From JAGOMW01 sp964596675 (GTDB lineage: Bacteria > Patescibacteriota > Gracilibacteria > BD1-5 > UBA2023), in contig CAZQUZ010000002.1 of NCBI GenBank assembly GCA_964596675.1, positions 1 to 64,000 on the forward strand: a stretch of DNA of 64,000 nucleotides. The letters run 5' to 3'. Below the pieces are notes generated by a model. The model did no database searches, was not told where the DNA came from, and worked only from the letters and a program-made list of their open reading frames with translations. Position numbers and translations under genes: made by a program. This document shows positions 31,337 to 42,300 of this stretch, in pieces; position 1 is the first letter of the stretch, and each line of letters starts with the position of its first letter.

Positions 31337-32620
31337 TTACTTAATTTTCTCGAGCCACCCCTCATACACACTCATATCCACCATCTTCAGTGATGATGGT
31401 GTCTCGGTGATAGTCGTCTCGATATCCGCCATACTGATAGCATGTCACTCGAGGTCCTGCTCGCTCAGGGTACCACTCTCTGCCTCATCTACGAGCTCCA
31501 GGAGATCTCGACTCGCATCTCGCGCGACCTCATCACATATCGCCTCGATATCAGCAGACACGTATCCATCCGTGAGCTTCGCGAGCGCGTCATAGTCGAG
31601 TGGAGCATGTGGACGTCCAGCTCGCTCGATATACATCTGGAAGAGCGCCTTACGCGCTACCTCATCTGGTGGTCCGAGATATATTTTCTTATCGAGTCTT
31701 CATGAGCGTAGTATCGCAGGATCTAGGTGATCGGGGCGATTCGTCGCGGCGATGACGATGAGATTCGGAGCATTTTCGAGAGCATTAAATTCCTGGAGGA
31801 ACTGTGAGACTTCTTCTGCTTTATTGGCATCGACATTCGATGTGCGAGCAGAGACGAGTGAGTCTATCTCATCGAGAAAGAGGATGATAGGCTCCGACTC
31901 TGCAGCTTTCTTTGCTCAGGCGAAAAAATCCTTTATATTCTTCGTCGTCTGGTGGAGGTATGATGAGCCGAACTCCCCCATATTTTTCGCGACGAATCCA
32001 CATCCGAGCTCTTCGGCAAGCTTTTTCGTGATGAATGTCTTACCCGTACCAGGAGGACCATAGAAGAGCATACCAGTCGGGATTGAGATTTTGAATTTTT
32101 CATATTCGCTGTAGAGGCGAAGGAGGAGATTATTATTTTTTCAGGAGCCATTATCCATACTTTCCACCCCCGAACCCCCATTTTCTGTTTTTCATCATTT
32201 TTGGATGGCATCTTTTTTCAGTTTCTCGACGAGAAATTTAAATCGTATCGGCTTAATAAAGCTCTCCTGGAGCTCTTTTTTTAGGTCGTCCATACCAGCG
32301 ACCGCCTCGAATCCAAAAGGTTTGCCCTCTACACGAGTGAATCTCTGTACTTCTAGAGCTGGTGGAGTCTCGTCTTTCGGATTCCCAGTTTTTGGCGTGG
32401 GGACTCAGGCAGATGGAGGAGTCGGAGGTGTGAACTTCTCATCGAGACGCTTCATCATATCGGCGGCTTTCTCGGCTCATGCCTGCATATCAGTGAGTGA
32501 CTGCTCGAGGAGATCGATGGAGTCTCATTTCCAGTCTTTGTTCATCGCTTCGCGGAACTCTGGGGATGTGGTGATAGCGTCGAAAAATGCATCGAAGCCT
32601 TGGTCTTTAGATGTGGTCAT
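31337..32620 (-). CDS. AAA+ ATPase (FtsH/CDC48-like single domain)
   Basis: 427 residues. An N-terminal helical region (residues 1-120) includes EAVAGMDDLKKELQES, the usual lead-in to an AAA core. Walker A is GPPGTGKTF, Walker B ILFLDEIDS, and the second region of homology is IVIAATNRPDHLDPAILRSGRLD with both arginine fingers. DIEAICDEVARDASRDLLE is the sensor-2 helical domain. No protease or transmembrane domain is present, so it is a remodelling ATPase of the classic AAA clade. A low-complexity Gly/Asn linker (GGKTENGGSG) precedes the core. In the same minus-strand run as the coiled-coil membrane proteins and TelA; a partnership is inferred from position only. Confidence 0.9.
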
Positions 32621-32649
32621 AGGTGAGAAAAGTAATAAGTAAAATTATG

Positions 32650-33852
32650 CTATCTTCGTAATTCAGAAATAATAATTGGTATCATAATACTTCCAATAAT
32701 ACCACAAATATTTGTTAATAGATAAAATCATATTTTCCATATAATTCATGTTTTTGGATTCCAAAAAAATCGAGTCAATAACTTCCAAGAGATTATTCAA
32801 TACGGTATTATTCATAAAATAGCAGCTAACATTACACCAAAGTCACCCAAATAATCATAAATAAGCGCTACTCATACGTATAAAATTACAAAATATATAA
32901 TTCCGTTTACTATCGTAGTGCGTAAGAAATTTAAAAACCAATGTATTTCTTTATACTCATTTTTGTTGTTATTATCAGCACTTCAATAATTACTCACTGT
33001 AGCTATACGACTCTCTATATGCTTCTGTAGTCGGACTCACTGAATATCGAGCGCAGTAGCTGTGTGGCTATTTCTAAGAGCATTTGCTTGTGCGAATATC
33101 TCTCTTTCCACTCATTCGAGCTCTGTGATATGGAGAGTTTCCCATGTATGTATCATTTTTTCAAATATTTGAAAAAATCCGAACATCCCTCATCGATATT
33201 TCTCGATAAAGAGGTCGATTTGCTCCATAAAACGATTCGGATTATAGAATATATGAGCATATCATCGTATCATATCTTTTTTTGCATCTATTAAAGTGAT
33301 ATCTTTCATAATTACTGTGATTTCATCTATAGTATTTTTAATAGACATGACTAGATTTGGGTCTACTCAAGTATTGATATAATCGTCGCTTACATATGTC
33401 TGCAAGACATGGAATTTTCTTTCTAGCACTTCAAGTCGTTCGATTATCTCATTCAGAAATGTTAGAATTTCATTGTGTTTATCATTTTCATGACTAGTAC
33501 CAGATTTTCTAAAAGCTAGAAAAAATGGGATGAGAATATATAATGAAAGTATCGATATCCATATTATTAAAAGTATAGATATAGTGGTATCATCGTGTAC
33601 GTTTTTTAAAAATGATAATTGAATTATTCATCATACTATTAGTAAAAATAGAAATCATGTGGCTATTTTATTATATCCAGAAAAACTTAGTATGGTATTA
33701 TCCCATATTTTTTCTTGATTTATAGCATCTCGTATTTCCGGGAGTGAGATATTTTTATTTCCCTCTATCCAAGATGACTGATGTTTTGTACTGTATAAAT
33801 ACTTATCAATAAAATCAAAAAGGATGTAGTATATTTTTTTGAATAGTGACAT
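32650..33852 (-). CDS. AT-rich membrane protein, function unknown
   Basis: 400 residues. Four predicted membrane segments in two pairs: residues about 65-110 (FLFLLIVGGIIQL, then ILLIIWISILSLYILI) and a second pair in the C-terminal third (IIYFVILYVGVALIY and a following hydrophobic stretch). The middle is helical and polar (FLNEIIERLEVLERKFHVLQTYV). The 5' gene is AT-rich. It lies between the AAA+ gene and the next membrane coiled-coil gene (5 bp to the latter), all on the minus strand. No named family recognised. Confidence 0.68.
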
Positions 33853-33857
33853 AAATT

Positions 33858-35072
33858 TTACTGTAATTTTTCCCTATACCCCTCCAGCATCTGCATCGTA
33901 CGGTCGATGGATACGTCCTGCATGATGAGGCGATCTTTCTGGAGGATGAGAGGCTTCTGGAGTGACGCCTCAGGTGTCTCGGATATCTGTGATGTGAGAT
34001 GCGAGAGGGTCGTATCGAGTATAGCACGATTTTTCTCGAGGAGCAAATATATCTCATCTATCGGTGCGAGTATCTGAGTTTTTATCCAGTTCCCGTATTT
34101 CACGAAGTTAAATATATCTCTATACTTCGAGGACTCGAGGAGCTGTCTCAGTGCGAGAGTATCATCAGTCGCCATACGTGCCCGAGTATCGATGAGCTCG
34201 AATGACTCTGTGAGACGAGCTGATAGACTATCTGCCCACGCATTTCTACCAGCCTCCGTGAGGAGCGATACGGAGTCGGTCTTCGCAGACTGGAGGAGAT
34301 GTGATGACTCATCGATAGATGAGAAAAGTGTCTGTATGGTGTGCTCGGTGTCACTGCTCGCGATGAGTGCTCTATGTGCTATCCATGTGAATAGCCGTGC
34401 CAGGATGCTCACGAAAAATACCCCGATAAAGTATACGAGTGCCATCATCCCACCATAGAGGAATCCTGCTATCATGAGGACGATGATGATACCACCTGCA
34501 TCACGTGAGCGACCGAGATTTTGTATGAGCTTGCCTCATCAGAGAGCGATATCTTTTAGCTGTGCGAAGAGTGATTTTTTCTGCATCTCGATATGCTCTG
34601 CGAGTCCAGATGGCTCGAGAAGTGGTTCACGAAAGGTTTTTTCGAGGGTGGCGAATGCAGATTTTTGGCTTTCATAATCTCATTTTTCTATCACTTTTCC
34701 GAGAGATATGTAGTGATCATCGGTGATGACGAGATTACCCCCACGGGTATAGAGATATGACTTATATATCATCTTCATGATGAGGACCGCGAGGACACAT
34801 AGGTAGAAAAATCCGAGCACTCCCAGTACCGTGATGAGTGTACCTATGACTCCACCAGCAAATCCTATGATACCTGCTATGACGGTGATGATGGCGAGCG
34901 GGGTACTCCATGCGCGTATGATGGCGAGATAGTCTGAGAGTACGCTCATGCGGAGCTCATCAGAGGATATCCACTCATAGAGATAGTATCATCGCTCATC
35001 GACTTTTTGCTCGATATCATCGCGAGTCTCTATGATGTCTGTATCGGGTGAGGGAAGTGTGCGTGTGAACAT
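33858..35072 (-). CDS. Polytopic membrane protein with helical cytoplasmic domains
   Basis: 404 residues. Residues about 50-90 contain two hydrophobic segments (LAIITVIAGIIGFAGGVIGTLI, FFYLCVLAVLIM). A second pair lies at about 185-225 (GIIIVLMIAGFLYGGMMALVYFIGVFFVSIL). The C-terminal 180 residues are helical, with SIDESSHLLQSAKTDSVSLLTEAG and a final DRLIMQDVSIDRTMQMLEGYREKLQ. In B. subtilis-type genomes TelA proteins are paired with XpaC-like membrane proteins; this gene follows telA and could be the analogue (inference). A terminator separates it from telA. Confidence 0.65.
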
Positions 35073-35118
35073 AGTGTATTTCGATATATAGGGATTATAG
35101 AGAAAAATCAGAAAATAC

Positions 35119-35147
35119 AAAAAATCTCCCTTTTCTAGGGAGATTTC
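35119..35147 (-). terminator. Intrinsic terminator of the TelA gene
   Basis: AAATCTCCC-(TTTTCT)-AGGGAGATTT hairpin. On the minus strand it is followed by TTTTTTG, 11 bp after the stop. Confidence 0.8.
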
Positions 35148-35157
35148 CGGATACATA

Positions 35158-36276
35158 TTACTTATTCAGCTCTTCTGCGAACTCTTCCTGGTCTTTTGCT
35201 CCGAGGATTTTTATCGCTTTGAGCTTCTCACTTGCTTCATCGAAGAGCTTATTCTGTGCATCAGCCTCTATCTTTACCTGTGCGCGGTATGACTCGATGG
35301 TGTCGAAGTGATTTTTGAGCTTCGTGACATTCTCGACGAATACTGTCGCGGATAAGACTGGTTTCGATGAGAGCTCTTCACTCTTACGAGCGCTCTCTAT
35401 AGACTTATCTGTGAGCTCAGATGACATCTTATCGATCGTCTCGCCCATGACTGATATCGCTGCCATAGAGGCATCGAGGGCTTTCTGAGAAGAGGTCTCG
35501 ATGAGTGCTGTCGAGAGGAGCGTCTTAAAAATCGGACGAGAAGAGCTCATAGAGAGTGAGAGCTTGCTCGCAGCGTCGAGACGCATGAGGAGACGCTTTC
35601 GTGCCATATCGAGGTTCCCGATGAGGACTACGAGATTCGACTGGAAGTACTCCACATGACGGATGAACATATCATACTTCATCTTCGTCGCCTCATCTGT
35701 CGCCTCTGTACCTTTTGATCGGAACTCTTCGATTTTGGTATTGAGAAATTCTTTATACGCTACGACTTTCCCGATATTCGCATCGATACCATCGAGGAAT
35801 TTTTTCTGGAGCTCGATAGAGGTGTTGAGTGAGTTATACGCTGTATCGAATCCTGAGAAAATCATCTGGATTTTCCCTTCGAGGTCTTTCATGTTAAATG
35901 CTGCCTCATCCCACTTCGAGTCGAGCTTTTTCATGAGGGATCCGAGGACTGGTATGGTCTTCGCGACACGCATCATGGTACCATCATTGTTTATGATTTC
36001 TTTATAGACGTCTTGGACTTCACCATTTATCTCGGCGAGAGTATTGGATACCTGCATGATAGGATCTGAGTCTACGATAGCGGCGGTCTCTGAGATGATG
36101 GAGTCGATAGGTGCTGTGATCTTCTCTCCGAGAGAGCGAAAGTCCTTGGCCTCAGCGAATGTCTTCTCGACTTCTGCCTGCTCGGTCGCACTGAGTGGGC
36201 GTGCCTGGATATCTGCGATGATAGCCTGAGCTTTTTTATCGTCTGTCTGGTCCTGAGTCTGTGTTTGGGTAGCCAT
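35158..36276 (-). CDS. TelA / toxic-anion-resistance family protein (PF05816-like)
   Basis: 372 residues, uninterrupted by TGA. It is almost wholly helical, with the family signature around PVLGSLMKKLDSKWDEAAFNMKDLEGKI (residues about 110-140), KFLDGIDANIGKVVAYKEFL and ARKRLLMRLDAASKLSLSMSSSRPIFKTLL in the middle. TelA-like proteins are associated with tellurite resistance and with general envelope-stress or cell-surface phenotypes; the molecular function is unknown. It is second in a short operon starting with the TPM-domain protein. Confidence 0.85.
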   Translation of the reverse strand: MATQTQTQDQTDDKKAQAIIADIQARPLSATEQAEVEKTFAEAKDFRSLGEKITAPIDSIISETAAIVDSDPIMQVSNTLAEINGEVQDVYKEIINNDGTMMRVAKTIPVLGSLMKKLDSKWDEAAFNMKDLEGKIQMIFSGFDTAYNSLNTSIELQKKFLDGIDANIGKVVAYKEFLNTKIEEFRSKGTEATDEATKMKYDMFIRHVEYFQSNLVVLIGNLDMARKRLLMRLDAASKLSLSMSSSRPIFKTLLSTALIETSSQKALDASMAAISVMGETIDKMSSELTDKSIESARKSEELSSKPVLSATVFVENVTKLKNHFDTIESYRAQVKIEADAQNKLFDEASEKLKAIKILGAKDQEEFAEELNK

Positions 36277-36373
36277 AGATTGGAGTATTAAAAATTAGAG
36301 AGGATTAGATCTATATAAAATCTAAAATCAGGACTATTGTATCGGGATTTATCTTTTTTTGCAAAAGATTTTC

Positions 36374-36844
36374 CTATATTTTTTCGAGGAGTATTTTCTG
36401 ATTTTCGAGGCGCTGCTGTGAGAGCTCGAGTACAGATTTTTCACTCTGAGAGTTGCTCTGAAGTGAGGATATTTCTTTCTCTAGTATATCGAGTTCGCTC
36501 GCATGTCTGTCTATCCAGAGTCTCAGCTGTATGCGATATTCGTCTATCATCTGTGCGAGCCATTTTTTATCATCTATCGGTGCTGTGTGTATAATTTTTC
36601 AGTATTTTTCTATCTCGTCTGTGAGGTGGGCTATACTTTTCGATATCATATGTATATCGCGCGCCCGCATATCATTATCGCGAAAATCCTGATTCATATC
36701 TGATAAGACTGAAGAGTAGAGATTCATGATGCGAGATTGCCTCTCTCTGATACTCGGACGAGAGAGCATATATATGATGGCTATCATCGACACCAAAAAT
36801 GCAACACCGATAATCAGGGATGGGATGTATGTGATAAACGACAT
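36374..36844 (-). CDS. Small membrane protein with coiled coil
   Basis: 156 residues. One N-terminal transmembrane helix (ITYIPSLIIGVAFLVSMIAIIYML, residues about 4-27) is followed by a long charged coiled coil (IAHLTDEIEKY, SELDILEKEISSLQSNSQSEKSVLELSQQRLENQ). One TGA-Gly at residue 83 links the two halves. Between the TPM gene (9 bp) and telA (97 bp) on the minus strand, so probably co-transcribed. No family recognised. Confidence 0.65.
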
Positions 36845-36853
36845 AGATAAAAA

Positions 36854-37726
36854 TTAGTCACCATAACCGCCACCATTCGATGAGCCTCCTCCCCCGTCGA
36901 AGCTCGAATCTGAGCTATAATCAGAGCTATAGTCATCTCGATCATACCTATCTGAGCCATAGGTAGGACTTCCTGATGATTCATAGTATCCATTTTTGGC
37001 ATAAAAATATCACACTGCTCATAAGATACTGAGAAAAATGATAGTGATAAATACTCCAATGTAGACTCTACTGAGCGTCTTGGTATTGATATTTTCTCAT
37101 GTTTTTGCTCGTATGATGATATAGAGAAGTATCGGGAGAAATAGATACAGTCCTACCATTCATTGTGTAAATAATACGAATACCCCCGCTAACATAAGTG
37201 GTAGAAGTAGAATCACGGTCAATATACTGACACGCGGTGAATCGTCTCATTTTCCTATAGTTGCTATGAGATTTTCTATTTTATGAGTTATTTCTATATT
37301 TTTATCTGTAATATTTTTATCACTTATAATCTTGTACCAAGTTTCGATAACTTCATCGATATCTCATCTATCCAGAAGCGGTCTGAGATGATTCTCGATG
37401 ATATCTCTACAGCGCATCTCGCTATAGCTGATTTCCATTCATTTTCCTGTGATGATACGGATTTTTTTCTCTTCTGTAGCGATGATGAGGAGGATACCAT
37501 TATTGAGATGTTTTTGTCCGATACCATTTTCCTCGAAAATTTTCATCCCGATATCGATGAGTTCATTTCACTGTCGATGCGGTATGATGACTGTCACGAT
37601 TTGCTCAGTAGTTCGGTCTTCATGCAAGGCAAACATCTGATTCAGAAGGCTTATTTTATCAGCGGAGATGACCTTACTGTAGTCGTTTATATATAAGGAT
37701 AGTGTACCGATTTCGAGAGGATTCAT
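36854..37726 (-). CDS. TPM-domain membrane protein (YgcG-like)
   Basis: 290 residues. The N-terminal soluble part matches the TPM domain (PF04536): YINDYSKVISADKISLLNQMF, then TEQIVTVIIP, DIGMKIFEENGIGQKHLNNGILLIIATEEKKIRIITG and YSEMRCRDIIENHLRPLL. It lacks an obvious signal peptide, unlike many TPM proteins. Two to three membrane helices follow (ILTVILLLPLMLAGVFVLF, LYLFLPILLYIII, IGVFITIIFLSILGAVGYF). The tail is acidic then Gly/Ser-rich, ending SSFDGGGGSSNGGGYGD, as in YgcG. First gene of the TelA operon. Confidence 0.85.
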
Positions 37727-37845
37727 AGTAAAATAATGATGATATATATAGTGTATTTTAAATCTCTCTTTTTTGCAAAAGAATTTTCACACAAAAACAT
37801 ATAGTAAAAACTTGCAAAAATATATGGCATGAATATCATGTATGT

Positions 37846-38613
37846 ATGAGTAAAATCGAGCATAGTGTTTCTGACATTTTCGTGAAAAAACTCTCTGAGA
37901 AAATGTGAAAAATCATGAGACGAGATGATATATACGATATCTGGCTCGCGAGTGGTGGAGCCAAGGCTCGATTCGCAGCTGCTCTCACACGAGTAAAGTA
38001 TGCTGGATATATCACGACACTCGGCGGATGACTCTATCATATCTGACAGGGAGATCTCGATATGGATAGTCACTATGCTCAGATCGTCTCACTCCTTATC
38101 CGTGAGCATGCTCCGAGTGGTGCTATCATCGCGCATGAGAAGTCGCTCGAGTATCACCTCAGGAACTATGAGATACCACCTTTGCTCGTCCTCTATACGA
38201 GAGATATCGATAAGCGTGTCAGGGTAGGGAAGTATGCATTCCACTTTCGTACCAGAAAGACTGGCGAAAAAACAGGTACCAAGAATATGTATCGAATCTA
38301 CCAGGAGTCGAGCATGGATATATCTGTCGATGAAGTGCGTCTAAAGATCCTCTGACTCGAGGCAAGTCTCCTCGATGTGCTGAGTCTACGAGTACACGAG
38401 AGTGGTATCGAAGAGGCTCTGGTGCTCCGATTTCTCGAGAAATATCATAAAAAACTCTCTCGAGAGATCCTCGGAGAGCTCGTGGCACATAGGTATATCC
38501 GTGCACTCAATCGTCTCCGTAGTCTCGCGAAAGAGCATGGATATATGGATGTATATACGATGACACTCGATATTATACGACGGGAGGGGGGAGGGTGTTA
38601 TCTCCATCTTTAG
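37846..38613 (+). CDS. AbiEi-like antitoxin/transcriptional regulator
   Basis: 255 residues. The N-terminal winged-helix-like region (RRDDIYDIWLASGGAKARFAAALTRVKYAGYITTLGGGLYHI) and the following SGAIIAHEKSLEYHLRNYEIPPLLVLYTRD with RVRVGKYAFHFR resemble the AbiEi/type IV antitoxin architecture. The usual partner AbiEii nucleotidyltransferase is not next door. The C-terminal 85 residues are helical (SLRVHESGIEEALVLRFLEKYHKKLSREILG). It is therefore either an orphan regulator or a solitary antitoxin. Start ATG 37846-37848, stop TAG. Confidence 0.55.
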
Positions 38614-38869
38614 GCGTTATTTTTTCCATATCACCAGTTTTCATGCTATGTTGGAATATATTCTCGACTCATTTTTGTACCTTTCTCGTTACATCTATGC
38701 CATGGATTCGTACAGATCCGCCATTTATGTGGATTTTTAATCATTCTTTTGGTATCGTGTATATATTACCATTATGCTCTAGGTTTGTCGGCCAATAATT
38801 ACCAGAGCTATTTAATGACTTGATGGTAGTGTCTTGCATTCATCATTCAGGTTCGCTGATTTTTCCCAT
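38573..38869 (-). CDS. Small hypothetical protein, convergent with the AbiEi-like gene
   Basis: 98 residues from ATG 38867-38869 to TAA 38573-38575, with four TGA-Gly codons. The composition is plausible for a coding sequence (NSSGNYWPTNLEHNGNIYTIPKEGLKIHINGGSVRIHGIDVTRKV, then KTGDMEKITPKDGDNTLPPPVV). No hydrophobic segment. Its last 41 bases overlap the 3' end of the AbiEi-like gene on the opposite strand. Not recognised; it could be a partner of the neighbouring gene. Confidence 0.5.
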
Positions 38870-38960
38870 ATTTTTTATGATAAAAGCGCACTATAAAAAA
38901 TTTTTTATCAGTGTCAAAATTTTTTTTGCTTTTTCCTCTTTTTTGCCTATGCTCACGCTC

Positions 38961-39740
38961 ATGAAACTCCAAAAATATCTCGCACATGCATGAGTCTGCT
39001 CACGTCGTAAGGCTGAGGAGTATATCGAGCGCGGGCTCGTCAGCGTGAATGATGTCGTCGCGCATATCGGACAGGTCATCGACCCAGAAAAAGATGTCAT
39101 AAAAGTCGATGATAGAATCATCGAAGATCAGCAAAATCTCGTGTACTATATATTCCATAAGCCACGCGGTATAGTCACGACCTGTCTCTCAGGCAAGGAC
39201 GATGAGCAGGGGATCATGGATATCGTGAATGTGCCGGAGCGCGTATTTCCGATAGGACGCCTCGATAAGGAGACGACTGGGCTCATCATCCTGACCAATG
39301 ATGGGCGTCTCTCGAACTACCTCATGCATCCACGCTATGAGCACGAGAAAGAGTATGTCGTAGAGGTGTATGGTAAGATAGAGGATAGTCACCTCGATGC
39401 GATGCGATCCTGAGTGCGTATCGAACTCAAAGATAACGGTACACGAAAACGTATCATCCGTCGTGTATGAGGGGAGGATAAGGTCATCACTCGAAAGTAT
39501 ACTACAAAACCGTGCGAGATCACACGACTCTCATCGTCTAAATTCTCTATCACGATAAAAGAGTGAAAAAACCGACAGATACGACGTATGGTCGAGGCCG
39601 TCTGATATGATGTGAAGCGTCTGAAGCGTATCCGTATCGAGAGCGTGCATCTCGGAGACCTCCCAGATGGGCAGTGGAGACGTATGAGTCAGTCTGAGCA
39701 GGCTGATATCCTGAAGCGTATCTGAGAAACTGCAGAGTAG
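38961..39740 (+). CDS. rRNA pseudouridine synthase, RsuA/RluB/E/F family
   Basis: 259 residues. N-terminal S4 RNA-binding domain MKLQKYLAHAGVCSRRKAEEYI. The catalytic motif GRLDKETTGLIILTNDG (nucleophile Asp near residue 100) is preceded by FHKPRGIVTT. The C-terminal GKNRQIRRMVEAVGYDVKRLKRIRI is the conserved KL/RQIRRM block. Converts a uridine in rRNA to pseudouridine; the exact site cannot be predicted. The ATG at 38961 gives the conserved S4 start; an in-frame ATG at 38949 would add four residues. Stop TAG 38738-40 positions (39738-39740) abut the convergent gene. Confidence 0.93.
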
Positions 39741-40082
39741 CTACTTAAAGAGCCGCATGATAAATGATACCACGGTCGTCACTACTCCTATAACGATGAT
39801 AGGGAGTATGCCCGTAATGGTCACTGTATCCACCAGTTGGTCTGTCACGTAGACGATGATGGCTGATATCACGAAAGAAAAGAGTCCGAGCGTGAGGAGC
39901 TTCAGTGGGAAAGTCACGATACGGAGCAGTGTACCGAGGATGAGATTCACTATGGCGAGTATGACCGCGAATATGAGAGCACTTTTATATCCATCTGCGA
40001 GCGTGATGCCATCGACATATCCTGACTGTGCTATAAAAAATATAGCACCAGCGCTCACTATAAATGAGAAAATATAATACAT
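39741..40082 (-). CDS. Phage-holin-family-4 / YvlD-like membrane protein
   Basis: 113 residues from the ATG at 40080-40082 (MYYIFSFIVSAGAIFFIAQ); an in-frame ATG at 40103 would add seven residues. Four predicted membrane helices with the family pattern GYVDGITLADGYKSALIFAVILAIVNLILGTLLRIVTFPLKLLTLGLFSFVI. The TFPLKLLTLGLFSF segment is diagnostic of the YvlD/PF04020 family. No TGA codons. Function in bacteria is unclear; often a stand-alone stress-associated membrane protein. Convergent with and abutting the pseudouridine synthase gene. Confidence 0.85.
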   Translation of the reverse strand: MYYIFSFIVSAGAIFFIAQSGYVDGITLADGYKSALIFAVILAIVNLILGTLLRIVTFPLKLLTLGLFSFVISAIIVYVTDQLVDTVTITGILPIIVIGVVTTVVSFIMRLFK

Positions 40083-40203
40083 AAGATGCAAGTGAAAAAT
40101 CATAAAATTGAGACGTATTCAGTATAAAAAGACTGATTTTTTTTGCAAATAAATCATGAATATGTTAGTCTAGATGATATAGTTTATTACTTTCTGTTTT
40201 TTT

Positions 40204-41355
40204 ATGGGACTTTTTGATAACCTTTTTCTCGATGCCAATACAGCTGTCACGATAAATGACGGAGTAGATCATTCGAAAGATGTGGTGCAACCTATTATAG
40301 AGCCTCTACCTATCTCACAGGGATGAGATAATGAGGCATCTTGAATACAAGATGCTGCAAAAGATACAAAGATAGATGATTCTCTTGATACACTTTTTGA
40401 TGCCGATAATGCTGATGAAAAAGCATCAGAAAAGATACTTGCTCCAGAGCCACCGAAAGATATTGCTCTTGAGATCGGTCTTGGTCCAGCTACGATCACG
40501 CCTGATGCCATAGAGACTGCTACTGAGAGTTTTGATATCTGAGGAGATATATCATTTGATATCTGAGGAGATATGGGGCTCTCGAATCATGCGCCTGGCG
40601 ATACCTCAGCTCCACCTCCTGACACTTCTGTTATATCAGAAGTCGAGATGGAACATATCGATGATACTATAACAAATGAGAATATATCATGAGTGGATGT
40701 CCTTCCAGACATGACTGATGCGGCTCTCATATCACATATAGAACCGCTCATAGAAGTATCTACCCCCGAAACTACCCTTCCCGAAAATAATATCGAAAGT
40801 ACAGATGCTACTACGCTATGAAATACAGGTTCTGAAAATGCTCTTTTCTCACTCCTAAATTCCGATGCAGTAGAGTGATGAGATGTCATTCCTGAAAATA
40901 GCGAATTAAGTCCAAGTATCGATGAAGGAGTATCAAATGATTCTTTGTTTGGTATGATGGAAAATGCTCCTGATCCAGTAGCTCCAGGGCTGACAACAGT
41001 AGAAAATAATATGATCCATGAGACGAGCCCTCTAGAATGAGTATCATACAGTCCTATCTCCCATACTCCCGCTCCTTGAGCTCAGGTGCCAAAGCTGAAA
41101 GCAAAGCTCTCTGAATTCCTCTCTGAACTTGAGACTATGGAGGTGGGCGATGAGACTGCGAAGACACATAAGTTCGAGCAAATAGAAATGTGTCGACAGA
41201 GAATCTCCGAAATCCAAATAGAATATGATGCACGTATAAATGCTTTAAAAACTGAAATGCAAGCACTCGAGCGAGAAATCGCTGAAATGGATAGCGAAAA
41301 AAATCATATAAAAAATGTGATACAAACATTTCAAAAAGAGCTCGAAATCGTATAA
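40204..41355 (+). CDS. Acidic disordered protein with C-terminal coiled coil
   Basis: 383 residues, no family recognised. The N-terminal 290 residues are strongly acidic and rich in Asp, Glu, Ser, Thr and Pro with little hydrophobic content, hence probably disordered. They include a tandem FDIGGDI / FDIGGDM repeat (40537-40574, with TGA-Gly). The last 90 residues form a charged coiled coil (PKLKAKLSEFLSELETMEVG, ARINALKTEMQALEREIAEMDSEKNHI). No signal peptide. Upstream of the VirB2-like gene, same strand, 37-bp gap. Confidence 0.65.
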
Positions 41356-41392
41356 AGTTGCTATTCTCAGACTTTTTATTATCATTTCTTAT

Positions 41393-42298
41393 ATGAAGTA
41401 TATCCCAAACATCTTAATATTCCTTTGTCTTTTTGTTATCTCTTCGAGTGCTCTCTATGCAGGTATCCTCGATGGTATAGATACTACGAATATAGAAAAT
41501 GCATCTATCTCTGTGAGCACCTCACCAGACGATAATATCGAAGAGGTATCTCGTGATTTTGGGCTCAAAGTACTCACAGTATTTCGTCTTATCATATCGG
41601 GTTTTGCTCTCATATACCTCGTACTGATCGGAGCATATATGATCGTATATTCTGAGACTGAAGACCGTATAAAATCCCAGCGAAAACAGATCACATATTC
41701 ATTGGTTGGTTTTTTATTTCTCAATATTCCAGGAATGGTATATACCGTATTTTTCTGATCTGATGTCGCATGACAGTCCAATGTATCTACGAGAGTCATT
41801 GGAGATGCTGCAGAAGTAGAATTTTGGGATCAAACTTCACTCACATGATTGAATGGCATTGTACCGATGTTAATAGGATTCTTTGAAATATTTATTTTTG
41901 GACTCGCTATTGTACTATTTACATGGTGATTTTTCCGTCTTATCCTTTCAGGTGGAGATGAAGAAGTACAAAAAAAGGCAAAAAATCGTATTTTATATGG
42001 TATACTTGGCTTAATATTTCTCGGTTTTGTGAAATTCTGGTGAGGCATTATAGCTCGCTGAGATTTTTTTGGCGAATTTGCTACTGTATGAAATAAGTTG
42101 GCATGATTAGCACTTTATTTTGCAGCTCCAGTAGTGATATTTTTCTTAGTGCTCTGAGCGTATTATTATATCACATCTGCTGGTGATGAAGAACGTACGA
42201 AAAAAGCAAAAGCAATATTTGTAAATACTCTTATCGCGGCGCTTATATTACTCGGTGCATATAGCTTTCTCTCGGATCTTGCCACATTCACTCTCTAG
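41393..42298 (+). CDS. VirB2/TrbC-like multi-spanning membrane protein (tandem pilin-type repeats)
   Basis: 301 residues. Signal peptide or first helix MKYIPNILIFLCLFVISSSALYA. Three repeated modules, each with two membrane helices and a short basic/acidic loop: IGAYMIVYSETEDRIKSQRKQITYSLVGFLF, then FRLILSGGDEEVQKKAKNRILYGILGLIFLGF, then AYYYITSAGDEERTKKAKAIFVNTLIAALILLGAYSF. This loop pattern is that of the VirB2/TrbC pilin family, here apparently triplicated in one protein. No other T4SS gene nearby. Stop TAG 42296-42298. Confidence 0.7.
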
Positions 42299-42300
42299 GT

